Shown one piece after another: positions 1 to 10,655 of a stretch of 64,000 nt of DNA (within the stretch, counting starts at the first letter, position 1; each line of letters opens with the position of its first letter). Made by a program: the position numbers and the translations under genes. Source of the DNA: Malania oleifera (Eukaryota; Streptophyta; Magnoliopsida; Santalales; Ximeniaceae); NCBI RefSeq assembly GCF_029873635.1, contig NC_080419.1, positions 67,781,323 to 67,845,322 of the forward strand, read 5' to 3'. The notes below the pieces were generated by a model. That model did no database searches. It was not told the DNA's origin and was given only the letters and a program-made list of their open reading frames with translations.

Positions 1-1675
1 ATGGTATGACCATACAAAAACATCATGTTATTCCCCTAGGAGATCAATCATTTTGTCTTTTTCCTTCCCCTTTAACAGTGCCTCAATTTTCAACTATTTT
101 GGTTCCTTTTTTGTTCCCAAATTTATTGTGACTGTGGGGTCTTCACTGGACACGGTTGATTTTTTGTCAAATTCCAACATCCTTTGCATTTCGGGGGATA
201 TGTTTGTCTCATTGTCTTCTATTTCAGCCTTATGGATTAAGTTTTCAAAATTAACATTTGCTTCTGCTCATAAATCCTGGTAAGATCATTTTCCCTATTC
301 CTTCATGAAACACAAGCAAACAACTCTTGGCAAATGTACCCACATAATGCAAATGGTATGTGAAAACGCAACGGTTATTCATTTATTTAAGTGAAAATTT
401 CCTAGACAAAATTGCCCATGGATTACAAAAGAAAAAAAGCAAAAAAAATAAAATAAAATAAAATAAAAATGCATTAAGCATAACATGAAACTAGCTGTCT
501 TGGGATAATCAAACTCCTACCAATTCTGAAGTTCTACTCTTGTAGCCAAAGGATGGACCCAATCATTTGAATTGTTTTTAGTGCCTATTGAGTCTAGCAC
601 TAATATGCTCATTTGTCCTATCTTCTAATTGGTCTCTTGCTCAGCTTCATGATCTGTTAGCTTGCCTTTCTAGAAGATCTCACTCATCGGTGCAATCTGC
701 ATTTTTTGTCTACTGCCCATCCTCCCAGTGAACCTTGCAATTCTCTACACTATCTTCTCTTCAACCTTCTTCTATTGATCGAAAAAAGTGGGGACATAGC
801 CAAGCCCATAGCGATCATTTTTTTCCCCTTGGTTACAACGGGGTTCGGATTCCTTGAAGATGCTTCCCTAAACCTTTCCCGAGACAATATCCTGACCTGA
901 TCATCTTTAAAGCAACCATTCGAGCGATAAGAGTGATCCGTGGCTAGGGGATTGGATAACCTTCAGCCATAGATGTAGCGTTTATTATTTCTAATGCTCT
1001 GAAGGAATCATGTGGAAATATCCTCGGTCGCGTCTACATATGGAGTGGATGAAGGTTTCGTAACCATTAGATTGGTTTCTCCATATACGCAGATCATTTT
1101 GTCTTCTACTACGAATTTCACCCTCTAATGTAGAGAAGAAAAAATACCCTTGTGTTGTGGATCCAAGGCTGCCCCAGTAGACAGTTGTACGACATAGTTA
1201 TAGCCATGACTTGAAATGTGATGTCAAAAGTTACCTGATCAATTTGCATGGGAATTTCAATGGGACCCACAGACTCTCTGCACGTCCCATCGAAGGCCCT
1301 TATAATCAAGTTATTTTGCCGCATGTACGAGATGTCAATGGGAAGTTTCTGAAGTGTGGTCATGGGCATAACATTAAGAGACAATCCATTATCGATTAAT
1401 ACCCAAGCTATCATATATGATCTCAACATCTGGTAGAGATATGAAGTGCTTTATTGTGGGCATGACCTTCCAACGGGATTTATTCATCGTTGAAGGTGAT
1501 GTAATTGGTCATTGTGAGGCTCCCAATTATATGGTTGAAGTTCTCTATGCTAATGTCTTACAGGATATATATACCTGATTGAGGATTTTCAAGAGGGCCT
1601 CCCTATGGATCTCTGAGCTCAAAAACAGGGATAGTACTAATATGTGGGCTGGAAACTTGCTGAGCTAATATACTA
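1..1675 (-). pseudogene. Ty3/gypsy (Tat-lineage-like) pol fragment, protease to just before RT
   Basis: Read right to left on the minus strand, this is the part of a gypsy pol between protease and reverse transcriptase. A lead-in with GHAHNKALHISLP lies at about 1480-1430. A retropepsin follows at about 1429-1160 with VLIDNGLSLNVMP (Tat-type elements usually have DNGSSLNVMP) and LLGQPWIH. A G-patch-like stretch, GYCLGKGLGKHLQGI, lies near 860-815, and DRYGLGYVPT continues it one base out of frame. INLGT and DVFVWSY at about 150-10 normally precede RT, which must lie left of the window. Several stops and a frameshift make it dead. The junction with copia sequence near 1676 has no visible LTR end, so it is probably a deletion or recombination breakpoint. 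The lineage call rests on motif order only. Confidence 0.75.
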
Positions 1676-3333
1676 TACTATGCTCACTATCCAGATTATA
1701 TTTACCGGTTGTCTAAGGCCTTATATGTATTGAAACAAGCTCTTAGAGCTTGGTACGAGAGGCTTAGTGGTTTTCTTCTAGAAAATAGGTTTACCCATGG
1801 CAAGATTGTTACTACACTCTTTATCAAATCCAAAAATGATGATATGTTCCTAGTTCAAATTTATGTTGACAATATCATTTTTGGAGCAACTAATGATGAG
1901 TTGTGTAATGAGTTTGCCAAATGCATGCAAAGTGAATTTGAAATGAGCGTGATGGGTGAACTTAGTTTCTTTTTAGGGCTACCAATTAAACAAGCTGAAT
2001 ATGGAACTTTCATATGCCAATCTAAATATGTCAGGGACTTGTTAAAGAAATTTATTATGGAAGATTGTAAAATTCTTGGTACTCCTATAAGTTCTTCAAT
2101 TAAACTTGATAAAGAATAGCAAGGGATCCCATTTGACGTGAAATTGTATCGTGGCATGATTAGGAGTCTTCTATATCTTACTGCTAGTAGGCCTGATATT
2201 ATATTTGGTGTGTGCATGTGTGCTAGGTTTCAGGCTGCTCCTCAGGAATATCATATAATAGTGGTTAAACGAATCCTTAGGTATTTAGTTGGAACTATAG
2301 AGTTAGGGCTATGGTACCCTAAGCATTCTACCGTTGAGAGTGTGAGTTATACCGATGCTGACTTTACTAGTAGTAAGGTTGATAGAAAGAGTACCAGCGG
2401 TACTTGTCACTATTTAGGACAATCTCTCATTTCTTGGATGTCCAAGAAATAAAACTCAGTTGCCTTATCCACAGCTAAAGAAGAATATATTGCAGTTGGA
2501 AGTTGTTGTGCTCAAACTCTTTATATGAAACAACAACTTATGGATTTTGGATTGCATTATGATACAGTACCGATTAAATGTGATAATACTAGCGCAATCA
2601 ACATCTCTAAAAATCCTATCTCACATTCATAAACTAAACACATTGAAATTAGACATCACTTCCTTCGTTATCATGTGCAGAAAGGGGATGTGGCTCTTGA
2701 GTTTGTATGCACTAATGAGTAGTGGGTGAACATTTTCACTAAACCACTTTTAGAAAATAGGTTCATACAAATTAGACATGAATTAGGTCTCATGCATAGT
2801 AGAGATGCTTCCTAGATATTTCATAGTTTTCATAAATTCAGGGGGAGCTTTCAAATGATTTTAAAAGTCTAACAACTAATATAATTGTTGATATCTTTTA
2901 TTGGATTAGACTTTGTGAAATTGATTATGCTTTACAATGCATAATTCTCATATTTACTACATGATGATGATTACACTTATGTTATATATCTTGATCATAT
3001 TGGAACTGTTTGAGTTGCCTAGTTGTGGATAAACTATTAGGTTTTAAATACTCCAAATAGGTCATTTTTATTCAAAAATTTTTGGGAAATGTCTTATTTT
3101 CAAATGGCATGCTGCCGAAATTTTTTTAAAAAAAATTCCCAAACTTCTCTTGTATACAAATGATTCTTACCCATTGCCTAAAGCTATTAGTTTCATGACC
3201 CTTTTTGCTTTTGCCAAAAGGGGAAGAGGGATAAGAGGGCAAAAATTGGGTTGAGTTAAACTTATATAAAAAATTATTTAGAGTTTTACCAATTTTTGCA
3301 TGATGTATTTGCCATCATCAAAAAGGAGGAGAA
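1676..3333 (+). pseudogene. Copia element A1: RT C-terminus, RNase H and 3' noncoding part
   Basis: The fragment starts abruptly inside RT at YRLSKALYVLKQALRAWYER (about 1700-1760). The catalytic box reads YVDN near 1861, so the second Asp of YVDD is lost. FFLGL, RPDIIFGVCMCARFQ (about 2190-2235) and RNase H with the DRKSTSGTCHYLGQSLISW block (about 2380-2440) follow, then TKHIEIRHHF near 2640. In-frame stops occur at 2117, about 2450, about 2630 and about 2720. Coding ends near 2815, followed by a G-tract at 2841-2853, a noncoding stretch and the polypurine tract at 3322-3333 directly before LTR TG. The 5' LTR, gag, protease and integrase are absent; the left end adjoins the gypsy fragment. 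It belongs to the same family as A2. Confidence 0.88.
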
Positions 3334-3377
3334 TGTTGAGCTTATAGGTCACACCCGATTTTGATAATGACAAATAC
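3305..3377 (+). other. Inverted repeat over the PPT/3' LTR junction of A1
   Basis: The left arm GTATTTGCCATCATCAAAA (3305-3323) pairs with TTTTGATAATGACAAATAC (3359-3377) at 17 of 19 positions. The polypurine tract (3322-3333) and LTR start (3334) lie between the arms. Equivalent structures occur in A2, BD, L, M and, more weakly, K. Confidence 0.7.
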
Positions 3378-5269
3378 TTAGGTATTTGATGATTTTCAAG
3401 TGTTTGTGTAGACTTAAATGAGCATCTCAAGGAATGTCACTTGAAGCAACATGAAGACCCTAAAGACTTTAATTTGTATTGCCAATTCAATTTATATAAT
3501 ATGGGTCTATAATAGTAACTTAGGAATATAATCTGTATTACTTACCTGCATATCATGTATATAGGATATATGGTAAGTTCAGTAAAACCATAATATGACT
3601 TTAGGTCCCAACATTCACACACGTGTCATACAAAATACAAGAGTGTTGAAAATGCACTTAAATTGAATATTATTAGAGAAATTGAGAGAGCTCGGGTGAC
3701 CAAATCCCAGGAGTTCAGAACTCCTCAAGTGCCCGAACTATTGAGAAGTCAACAGTTGACTTAGGCTCTCGGGCGATCAAACTATTTTGTGCATACCGTT
3801 CACGGGCACTGGAACCCTTTGAAAATGACATTCCACCAACTCAGGCGACCGAGCTATATAGTTCAAATTGCGCCCTGGGCAACTGAACACACGAGTTCGG
3901 GCTACCAAACCTATAATTGGGCACACGAATTTACGAACAAAGGCTACTGACTTTTGTTTGGGTTTTCGAAACATGACATGGGCGACCAAACTTATTTAAA
4001 TAACTTTTAAAATTGTGTCTATTCGGGCGACTGAACCACGGTTCAACCACCCAAGCCTCGGCGGGTTAAAATTATTTTAACTGCAGTAAAATTGGGTTAA
4101 GTTGGGTTAATGATGTTTAAACTATTTGAAATTTTTTGAATAATTCCCAACAAGTCCAAAACGGTTATATTTTTTACCTTGCCTATAAATATAGACTCAT
4201 TTGCAAAGATTAGCAAGAATTAGCAAATTGATTAGCCAAAAAATCATCCCTTTTCAAAATACACTCTTTATCCAAATACTCTCAAACTTCCATTTTTTTG
4301 ATACATTATGAGATTGTGATAGCATATTTAGAGTTCTTGTGATTGCTACACTTTGCTAGAAACTCCCATTTGAGTGTTTGATTGTGATATTATTTTTGGG
4401 GAGTTTAGCTTAAGTTTATCCCATAGATTTTGATATTATAAATCTTGTGTTGGGATAAACTAAGTAAGCTTAGGATATTTGCATTGTTATTGCAAGTGTC
4501 TAATAGCTTTGATTTTTGTTGTGCAAAGATTTTTTTTAATAAGAAAAATATTTTCAAACTAGTATTGTGCTTATTTCATTAAAGAAAATCTTCTTGAACG
4601 ATTTTGAATATCTGATATCTTTAGAATATTGATTTACTACTGAACTGTGCTTTGCTTAAATTCCAATATATTGCTTGTATTGAACACTCTTGAGCATTTC
4701 ACTGATTATACCATATTGAGTGTTGATAGTACAACTATTTGCATCACTGAGCTTACACTATATCAATATCATTGATGTGTATGTGATTGCGCATATTGGG
4801 TACATATATGCTTTACATGAAAGCATAATCACTGTACCAGGTGATTAAGAAAATTCTGTTGCATTCTAGGCGTGGCCTAAGGAGGCCATAATCTAGCCCG
4901 ATAAGGATTATGTGTAAAGGTTGAGGTCAGCCCTGTGCTAATTGACCGGGTTGTTTACATATTACTCCACCCGCTTAAGTGAGCATTATAGTGGTAATCC
5001 TTGTGTTTGTTAGCCAAGGTGGGGATACAGGCAATTTGCCGAACCTCGATAACATTTCTGCGTGTCACTTCTCTTTACTGCTTTCTGGTGCATGCTTGGT
5101 TGATTAAATCTCATTATTTAATTTATGCTGCATATTATAATTGATTTATTTTACTTGCACTAGATTGACTTTAGTGTTGTGAATATATTGCTTTTAGGAT
5201 ACTGACCTAGGGCATTAATTTTTAAAATACTAATTCACCCCCCTTCCTGGGATCACGGCAAAGCTAACA
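3334..5269 (+). repeat. LTR of A1 (3' LTR), 1936 bp
   Basis: It starts TGTTGAGC after the polypurine tract and ends GCTAACA. U3 holds a cluster of words such as CTCGGGCGACC at 3690-4080, followed by a TATA-like box CCTATAAATATAG near 4182. The R-U5 part carries the block with AGGCGTGGCC (about 4868) and GGTGGGGATACAGGCAATTTG (about 5019) that recurs in the other LTRs. The LTR ends exactly against the pre-integrase coding sequence of A2. This is best read as insertion of A1 into A2; CAATT at 5270-5274 would be the right TSD copy. The left copy is not in the window. Confidence 0.85.
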
Positions 5270-8075
5270 CAATTGTGCGATAAAGGATATAAGGTGTCTT
5301 TTGAAAATGATAAATGCATAGTTGAAGGTAAATCATATCATAAAGTTCTTTTGAATGCAGATCGCCATGAAAATGTATATACTACTACTTTTGATAACTT
5401 AGCTTCATAACAAGTAACTTGTTTTTCTGTAATAAATGAAGCTAATTAGTTAAGGCATAGGCAATTAGGACACGCTAGCATGGATTTATTGTCAAAACTA
5501 GTAAGAAAATATTTACTAAAAGGCTTACCTAAAACACCATTTGTTAAAGACAAAATTTGTGATGCATGTCAAATGGGTAAGCAAACAAAATTTAGCTTTA
5601 AGAAAAAGAAATTTATATCTACCACTAGACCACTTGAAATGCTTCACTTGGATTTGTTTGGTCATAATTTTGTGCAAAGCCTTGGTGGTAAATCATATGC
5701 TTTTGTTATTGTTGATGACTTTTCTAGGTTCACATGGGTGTTATTTCTCTCACATAAAAATGAACCATGTGAACAGTGTATTAAGATTTTCAAGAAAATT
5801 CAGAAAAAGGCTATAAGATAACTCACATAAGAAGTCATAAAGGCACTTAATTTAAAAATGAAGGCATAAAAGATTGTTGTGACTTAGAAGGTAAATCACA
5901 CAACTTTTCTGCACCTACGACCCCTCAACAAAATTATGTGGTAGAAAAAAAGAATAAGTTGTTACAAAAAATGGGTAGGACCATGTTGAATGAGCATAAA
6001 CTACTTAAATATTTTTGGGCAAAGGCCATAAATACTGCATGTTATGTCATGAATAGAGTGTTGATTAGACCATCACTCAATAAAACCTCTCATGAATTAT
6101 GGAACAACCATAGACCTAATATTTCTTATTTTCATGTTTTTGGTTGTAAATGCTCTGTGCTTAGGGATAATGACCATCTAGGGAAATTTGATTCTAAATC
6201 TGATGAAAGCATTTTCCCAGGTTATGCTCTTAATAGTAAAGCACATAGAGTTTTCAACAAAAGAACCTTAACTGTCATTGAATCTATACATGTTGTATTT
6301 GATGAGTCCAATTCATTTTCTAAGAAAAATGATGAATATGGTATTGACATTAGAAAATGCTTAGACGAGTTATCTATTGAAAACAATGCAAGTGAAAATT
6401 CAGAAATAAATGATAAATCATCTGAAGATAACAACAATGAGAATGAAGGTCAAGAGTTGCCTAGGGATTGGAAATTTATTAGAAACCATCCTATAGATAA
6501 AATCATAGGTGAACCAACCCATGGTGTAGCCACAAGGTCCTCCTTGAAAAATCTAGTGAGTCATTCCGCTTTCTTGTCTCGAGAAGAACCTAAAAATATT
6601 AAAGAAGCCATAGAGGATGAGTCTTGGGTGATGTCCATGTAGGAAGAACTTAATCAATTTGAGAGAAGCAAAGTGTGGACCCTAGTTCGTAGGCCAAGTG
6701 ATCGTACAATTATTGGAATCAAATGGGTGTGTAGAAAAAAGAAATATGAGAATGAGGTAGTAACTAGGAATAAGGCTAGACTAGTTGCCCAGGGTTATAA
6801 TCAAGAAGACGAAATTGATTTTGATGAAACCTATGCTCCCGTTGCTAGGATGGAAGCCATTCGTATGCTACTTGCTTATGCCGCTTTTAAAAATTTTAAA
6901 TTGTTTCAAATGGATGTTTAAAGTGCTTTTCTTAATAGGTATATTAATGAAGAACTGTATGTAGAACAACAGCCCAGTTTTGAAAATCATAAATGTCTAG
7001 ATCATGTATACCTGTTGTCCAAAGCCTTGAATGGATTGCAGCAAGCTCCTAGAGCTTGGTATGAGAGGCTTAGTGGGTTTCTACAAGAAATGGGTTTACC
7101 CGTGGTAAGATTGACACTAAACTTTTCATCAAATCCAAAAATGATGATATGCTTGTCATTCAAATTTATGTTGATGATATCATTTTTGGAGCCACTAATG
7201 ATGAGTTTTGTAATAAGTTTGCCAAATGCATGCAAAGTGAATTTGAAATTAGTGTGATGGGTGAACTTAGTTTCTTTTAGGGCTGCAAATTAAACAAGCT
7301 AAATTTGGAACTGTCATATGCTAATCTAAATATGTTAGGGACTTCCTAAAGAAATTTAATATGGAAGATAATAAAATTCTTAGTACTTTTATGAGTTCTT
7401 CCATCAAACTTGATAAAGATGAGCAAGGAATCCCTGTTGATGTGAAATTGTATCGTGGCATGATTAGGAGTCTTCTATATGTTACAGCTAGTAGACCTGA
7501 TATTATGTTTAGTGTGTGCATGTGTGCTAGGTTTCAGGCTGCTCCTAAGGAATCTCATCTATTAGTAGTTAAACGAATCCTTAGGTATCTAGTTGGAACC
7601 ATGGAGTTAGGCTTATGGTTTCCTAAGCATACTACTTTTGAGATTGTGAGTAATACTGATGCTGACTTTGTCGGTAGTAAGGTTGATAGGAAGAGTACTA
7701 GCGGCACTTGTCACTATTTAGGACAATCTCTCATTTCTTGGTTCTCTAAGAAACGAAACTCTATTTCCCTATCTACATTCGAAGGAGAATATATCACGGA
7801 TGGAAGTTGTTGTACTTAAACTCTTCATATGAAACAACAACTGATGGATTTTGGGTTGCACTACGATACAGTACAGATAAAATGTGATAATACTAGTGCA
7901 ATCAACATTTCAAAAATTCCTATCTCACATTCACGAACTAAACACATTGAGATTAGACATCATTTCCTTCATGATCATGTGCACAAAAAGGATGTGGTGC
8001 TTGAATTTGTATGTACAAATGAACAATGGGCTGACATTTTCACTAAACCACTTCCATAAGATAGGTTCATACAAA
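5270..8075 (+). pseudogene. Copia element A2: integrase, RT and RNase H, broken
   Basis: The reading begins at QLCDKGYKVSF, inside the GAG-pre-integrase domain, directly after the A1 LTR. The zinc-binding domain has RQLGHASMDLL and CDACQMGKQ (5450-5585). The integrase core has LHLDLFG and VDDFSRFTWVLF (5640-5750). The second catalytic Asp region reads RSHKGT followed by a stop, so that Asp is lost; the Glu region VVEKKN survives near 5940. The linker ends PTHGVATRSSLKN. RT starts near 6640; a stop follows FQMDV at about 6918. YVDD is present near 7165 but frame-shifted. RPDIMFSVCMCARFQ (about 7495) and an RNase H block with DRKSTSGTC (about 7685) are well kept. Coding ends with DIFTKPLP near 8059. 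Gag and protease would lie left of A1 or are lost. Confidence 0.88.
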
Positions 8076-8698
8076 TTAGACGTGAATTAGGTCTCATGCA
8101 TAGTAGACATGTTTCAGTTTGCATAAACTTAGGGGGAGCTTTCTAATAATTTCAAAGTCTAATAATTAATCTAACAATTGGTATCTTTCATTGGCTTAGA
8201 CTTTATGAAATTGGTTATATTTTGCAATCCACAATTCTCATATCTACTGCATGATGATGATTGTATTTATATTTTATTTACTGATCATACTGGAACTGTT
8301 TGAGTTGAGTAGTTGTGGATAAACTGTTAGATCTTAATAACTCAAAACAGGTCATTCTTATACATGATTTTTTTTTTTTTAAATGTCCTATTTTCAAACG
8401 GCATGCTGTCAAAATTTTTAAAATTCCCAAACTTATCTTGTATACTAATGATTTATACCCATAGCCTAAGGCTATTAATTTCATAGCCCTTTTTGCTGTC
8501 GCCAAAAGAGGGAGATGCATAAGAGAGGGCAAAATTTGGGTTGAATTGAATTTGAACTTAATTGGGTTGAATTGAACTTAACTGAAAAGCTATTTGCATT
8601 GATAAATTTTTTACATTATGCACATTGTTAGGGGGAGCCTTCTAAGGCTATACCCATTTTTTGCACAACGTATTTGTCATCATAAAAAAGGGGGAGAA
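8076..8698 (+). other. 3' noncoding region of A2 with three G-rich purine tracts
   Basis: No gene is visible. G-rich tracts occur at about 8131 (TTAGGGGGAGCTTTC), about 8630 (TTAGGGGGAGCCTTC) and 8688-8698, the last directly before the LTR and so the likely plus-strand primer. A block at 8381-8420 with CAAACGGCATGCTGTC is shared with A1, BD and L. A T-run lies at about 8369-8380. Confidence 0.7.
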
Positions 8699-8742
8699 TG
8701 TTGACCTTATAGGTCACACCTAATTTTGATAATGACAAATAC
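8670..8742 (+). other. Inverted repeat over the PPT/3' LTR junction of A2
   Basis: GTATTTGTCATCATAAAAA (8670-8688) pairs with TTTTGATAATGACAAATAC (8724-8742) at 17 of 19 positions. The G-tract and LTR start lie between the arms. The LTR also begins with a small inverted repeat, TGACC-TTATA-GGTCA (about 8702-8716). Confidence 0.7.
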
Positions 8743-10655
8743 GCAGGTATTTGATGGCTTCCAAGTGTATGTGTAGGTTCATTTCAACAGATTAAGTAAT
8801 GACACATGAAAGCAAAGCATGAAGACCTTGAAGATTTGTGTCATGTTGTAATTCATTTTATGTAATATGGGTCTGTAATAGTAATTAGGATATAAGGTCT
8901 GTAATAATTACCTGTATGTCATGCATATAGGATATAGTGTAAGCTCAGTAAAACCCTTGTAGGACCTTAGGTCCTAACACAAATGCACAATTACTCCCCA
9001 TAATAACTTGCTTAATCAAGGGATCAAATTGTTATGGATTGAACATAATAGGCATAAAATAAGAGAGGTCGGGTGACCGAACCCTAAGTGTTCAAATCAC
9101 CTCGGGCGTGCTCGAACCGTTGGGATGTCAATGGTTTGACCAGGCTTTGGGCGACCAAACCTAAAACGACCATATCGCCCTCGGGCAACCAAACCCTTAG
9201 AAAGTGACTTTTCACTAACTCGAGCTGCCAAACATTTTAGTTCAAAATAGACCTCTAGTGATCGAATCTCTTAGTTTGGTTAATAGAACGTTTTCTCGGG
9301 CACCTAAATCGCGCGCCAAAACTTTTGAACTTTTGTTCAGCCAACCGGGTTTAATTTCAGGCACCCAAAGCATTTAAAAAACCTTTTTAGCTAATTCTAT
9401 TTGGGCGACCGAACTGAAGTTCAGCCACCTGAATCTTCTCGGGTTACTTAATTATTTATTGAGGTTAAAAGGGTTAAACCAGGTTAAAAATCTTAATGTG
9501 TTTTAAAAGTTTCCTAATAATACCCAACATGTCCTAAATGGTCATAATATGACGTTGGTCTATATATATGGGTTCATTTGTGTGGATTAGTAATTAATTA
9601 AGAAAATCATTAGCAAAAAATTCTCTCTATTTTCAAAATCCTACCTTGCCCAAATACTCTCAAATCCTTATTCCTTTGATACATCTTAGTAGTGTGAAAG
9701 CTTATTGATTGTGCTTGTGATTACTAAATATTGCTAATACTCCCATAGTATTGATTGATAATATGATATTGATTTTGGGGAGTTTGGCTAAGGTTTATCT
9801 CACAAATTTGAATTTTATAAATCTTGTGTTGGGATAAACTAGCAAGCTTAAGGATCTTTGCATTGTCATTGCAAGATTCCTTTAGCTTTGTTTTTTTTTT
9901 TTTTTTTTTGTGCAAAAATGTTTTCTACAAGCTATAATATTTTTCAAACTACTCTTGTGCTCATTGTATTGAAGGAAAATCTTTTGAGCTAGTTTGATTA
10001 TCTGATTAACATCTTTGAAACCCTAATTTTTTTATTGATTTTTTATATAACTTGTTTCAAAGATATAGCTTGATTTGAATACTCTTGAACATTTTGGTGA
10101 TCATATCTTGTTGAGTGTTATTTACACAAATATTCACATCACTGAGCTTACATATTCTACACTGTTGATGTGCTTGTGATTGATTATGTCTGGTACATAT
10201 TTGCTTTATGAGAAGCATAATCACAGTACCTTGTCATATTGTGAAAATACTGTTGTATTTCAGGCGTGGCCTGAGGGGGCGGTAATCCATCCCGGAAGGA
10301 TTGCTTTCTTTGAGGTCAGTTGTGCTAATTGACCCGGTGTATTAGGTGTCACTCCACTTATTTAAGTGAGCCTTATAATGTAATCCTTGTGCTTGTTAGC
10401 CAAGGCGGGGACATAGGTAGTTTGTGAATCTCGATAACATTTATGGGTGTCATATCTTATTTACCGCTTTCTAATGCATGCTTGGTTAATTTCATTGTGC
10501 AATTTAATTTCCCCTGCATTTTTAAATTGATTTAATTTATCCATATTAGATTGACCATAAGGTTGTAATACTGCTGTTAGGGGATTTTACCTAGGGCAAT
10601 TAATTTTTGAAACTACTAATTCACCCCCCTTCTTGGGTTCACAGTAAAGTTAACA
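8699..10655 (+). repeat. 3' LTR of A2, 1957 bp
   Basis: It starts TGTTGACC and ends GTTAACA, closely resembling the A1 LTR throughout. The word cluster is at about 9060-9450 and the TATA-like box GTCTATATATATGGG near 9558. The AGGCGTGGCC block is near 10262 and the run before the end is ATTCACCCCCCTTCTTGGG. It abuts minus-strand RT coding of element F exactly at its last base, so A2 is inserted in F; TCTTT at 10656-10660 would be the right TSD copy. Confidence 0.87.

Noticed and set aside
706..900. Plus-strand open frame in the left region
   Set aside because: It is the antisense shadow of the gypsy G-patch and linker region, which has recognisable motifs on the minus strand.
3334..10655. 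Reading the two A LTRs as the 5' and 3' LTRs of a single complete element
   Set aside because: A polypurine tract sits immediately left of the first LTR, and the sequence to its right starts inside pre-integrase without a primer site, so the first LTR is a 3' LTR of a different copy.
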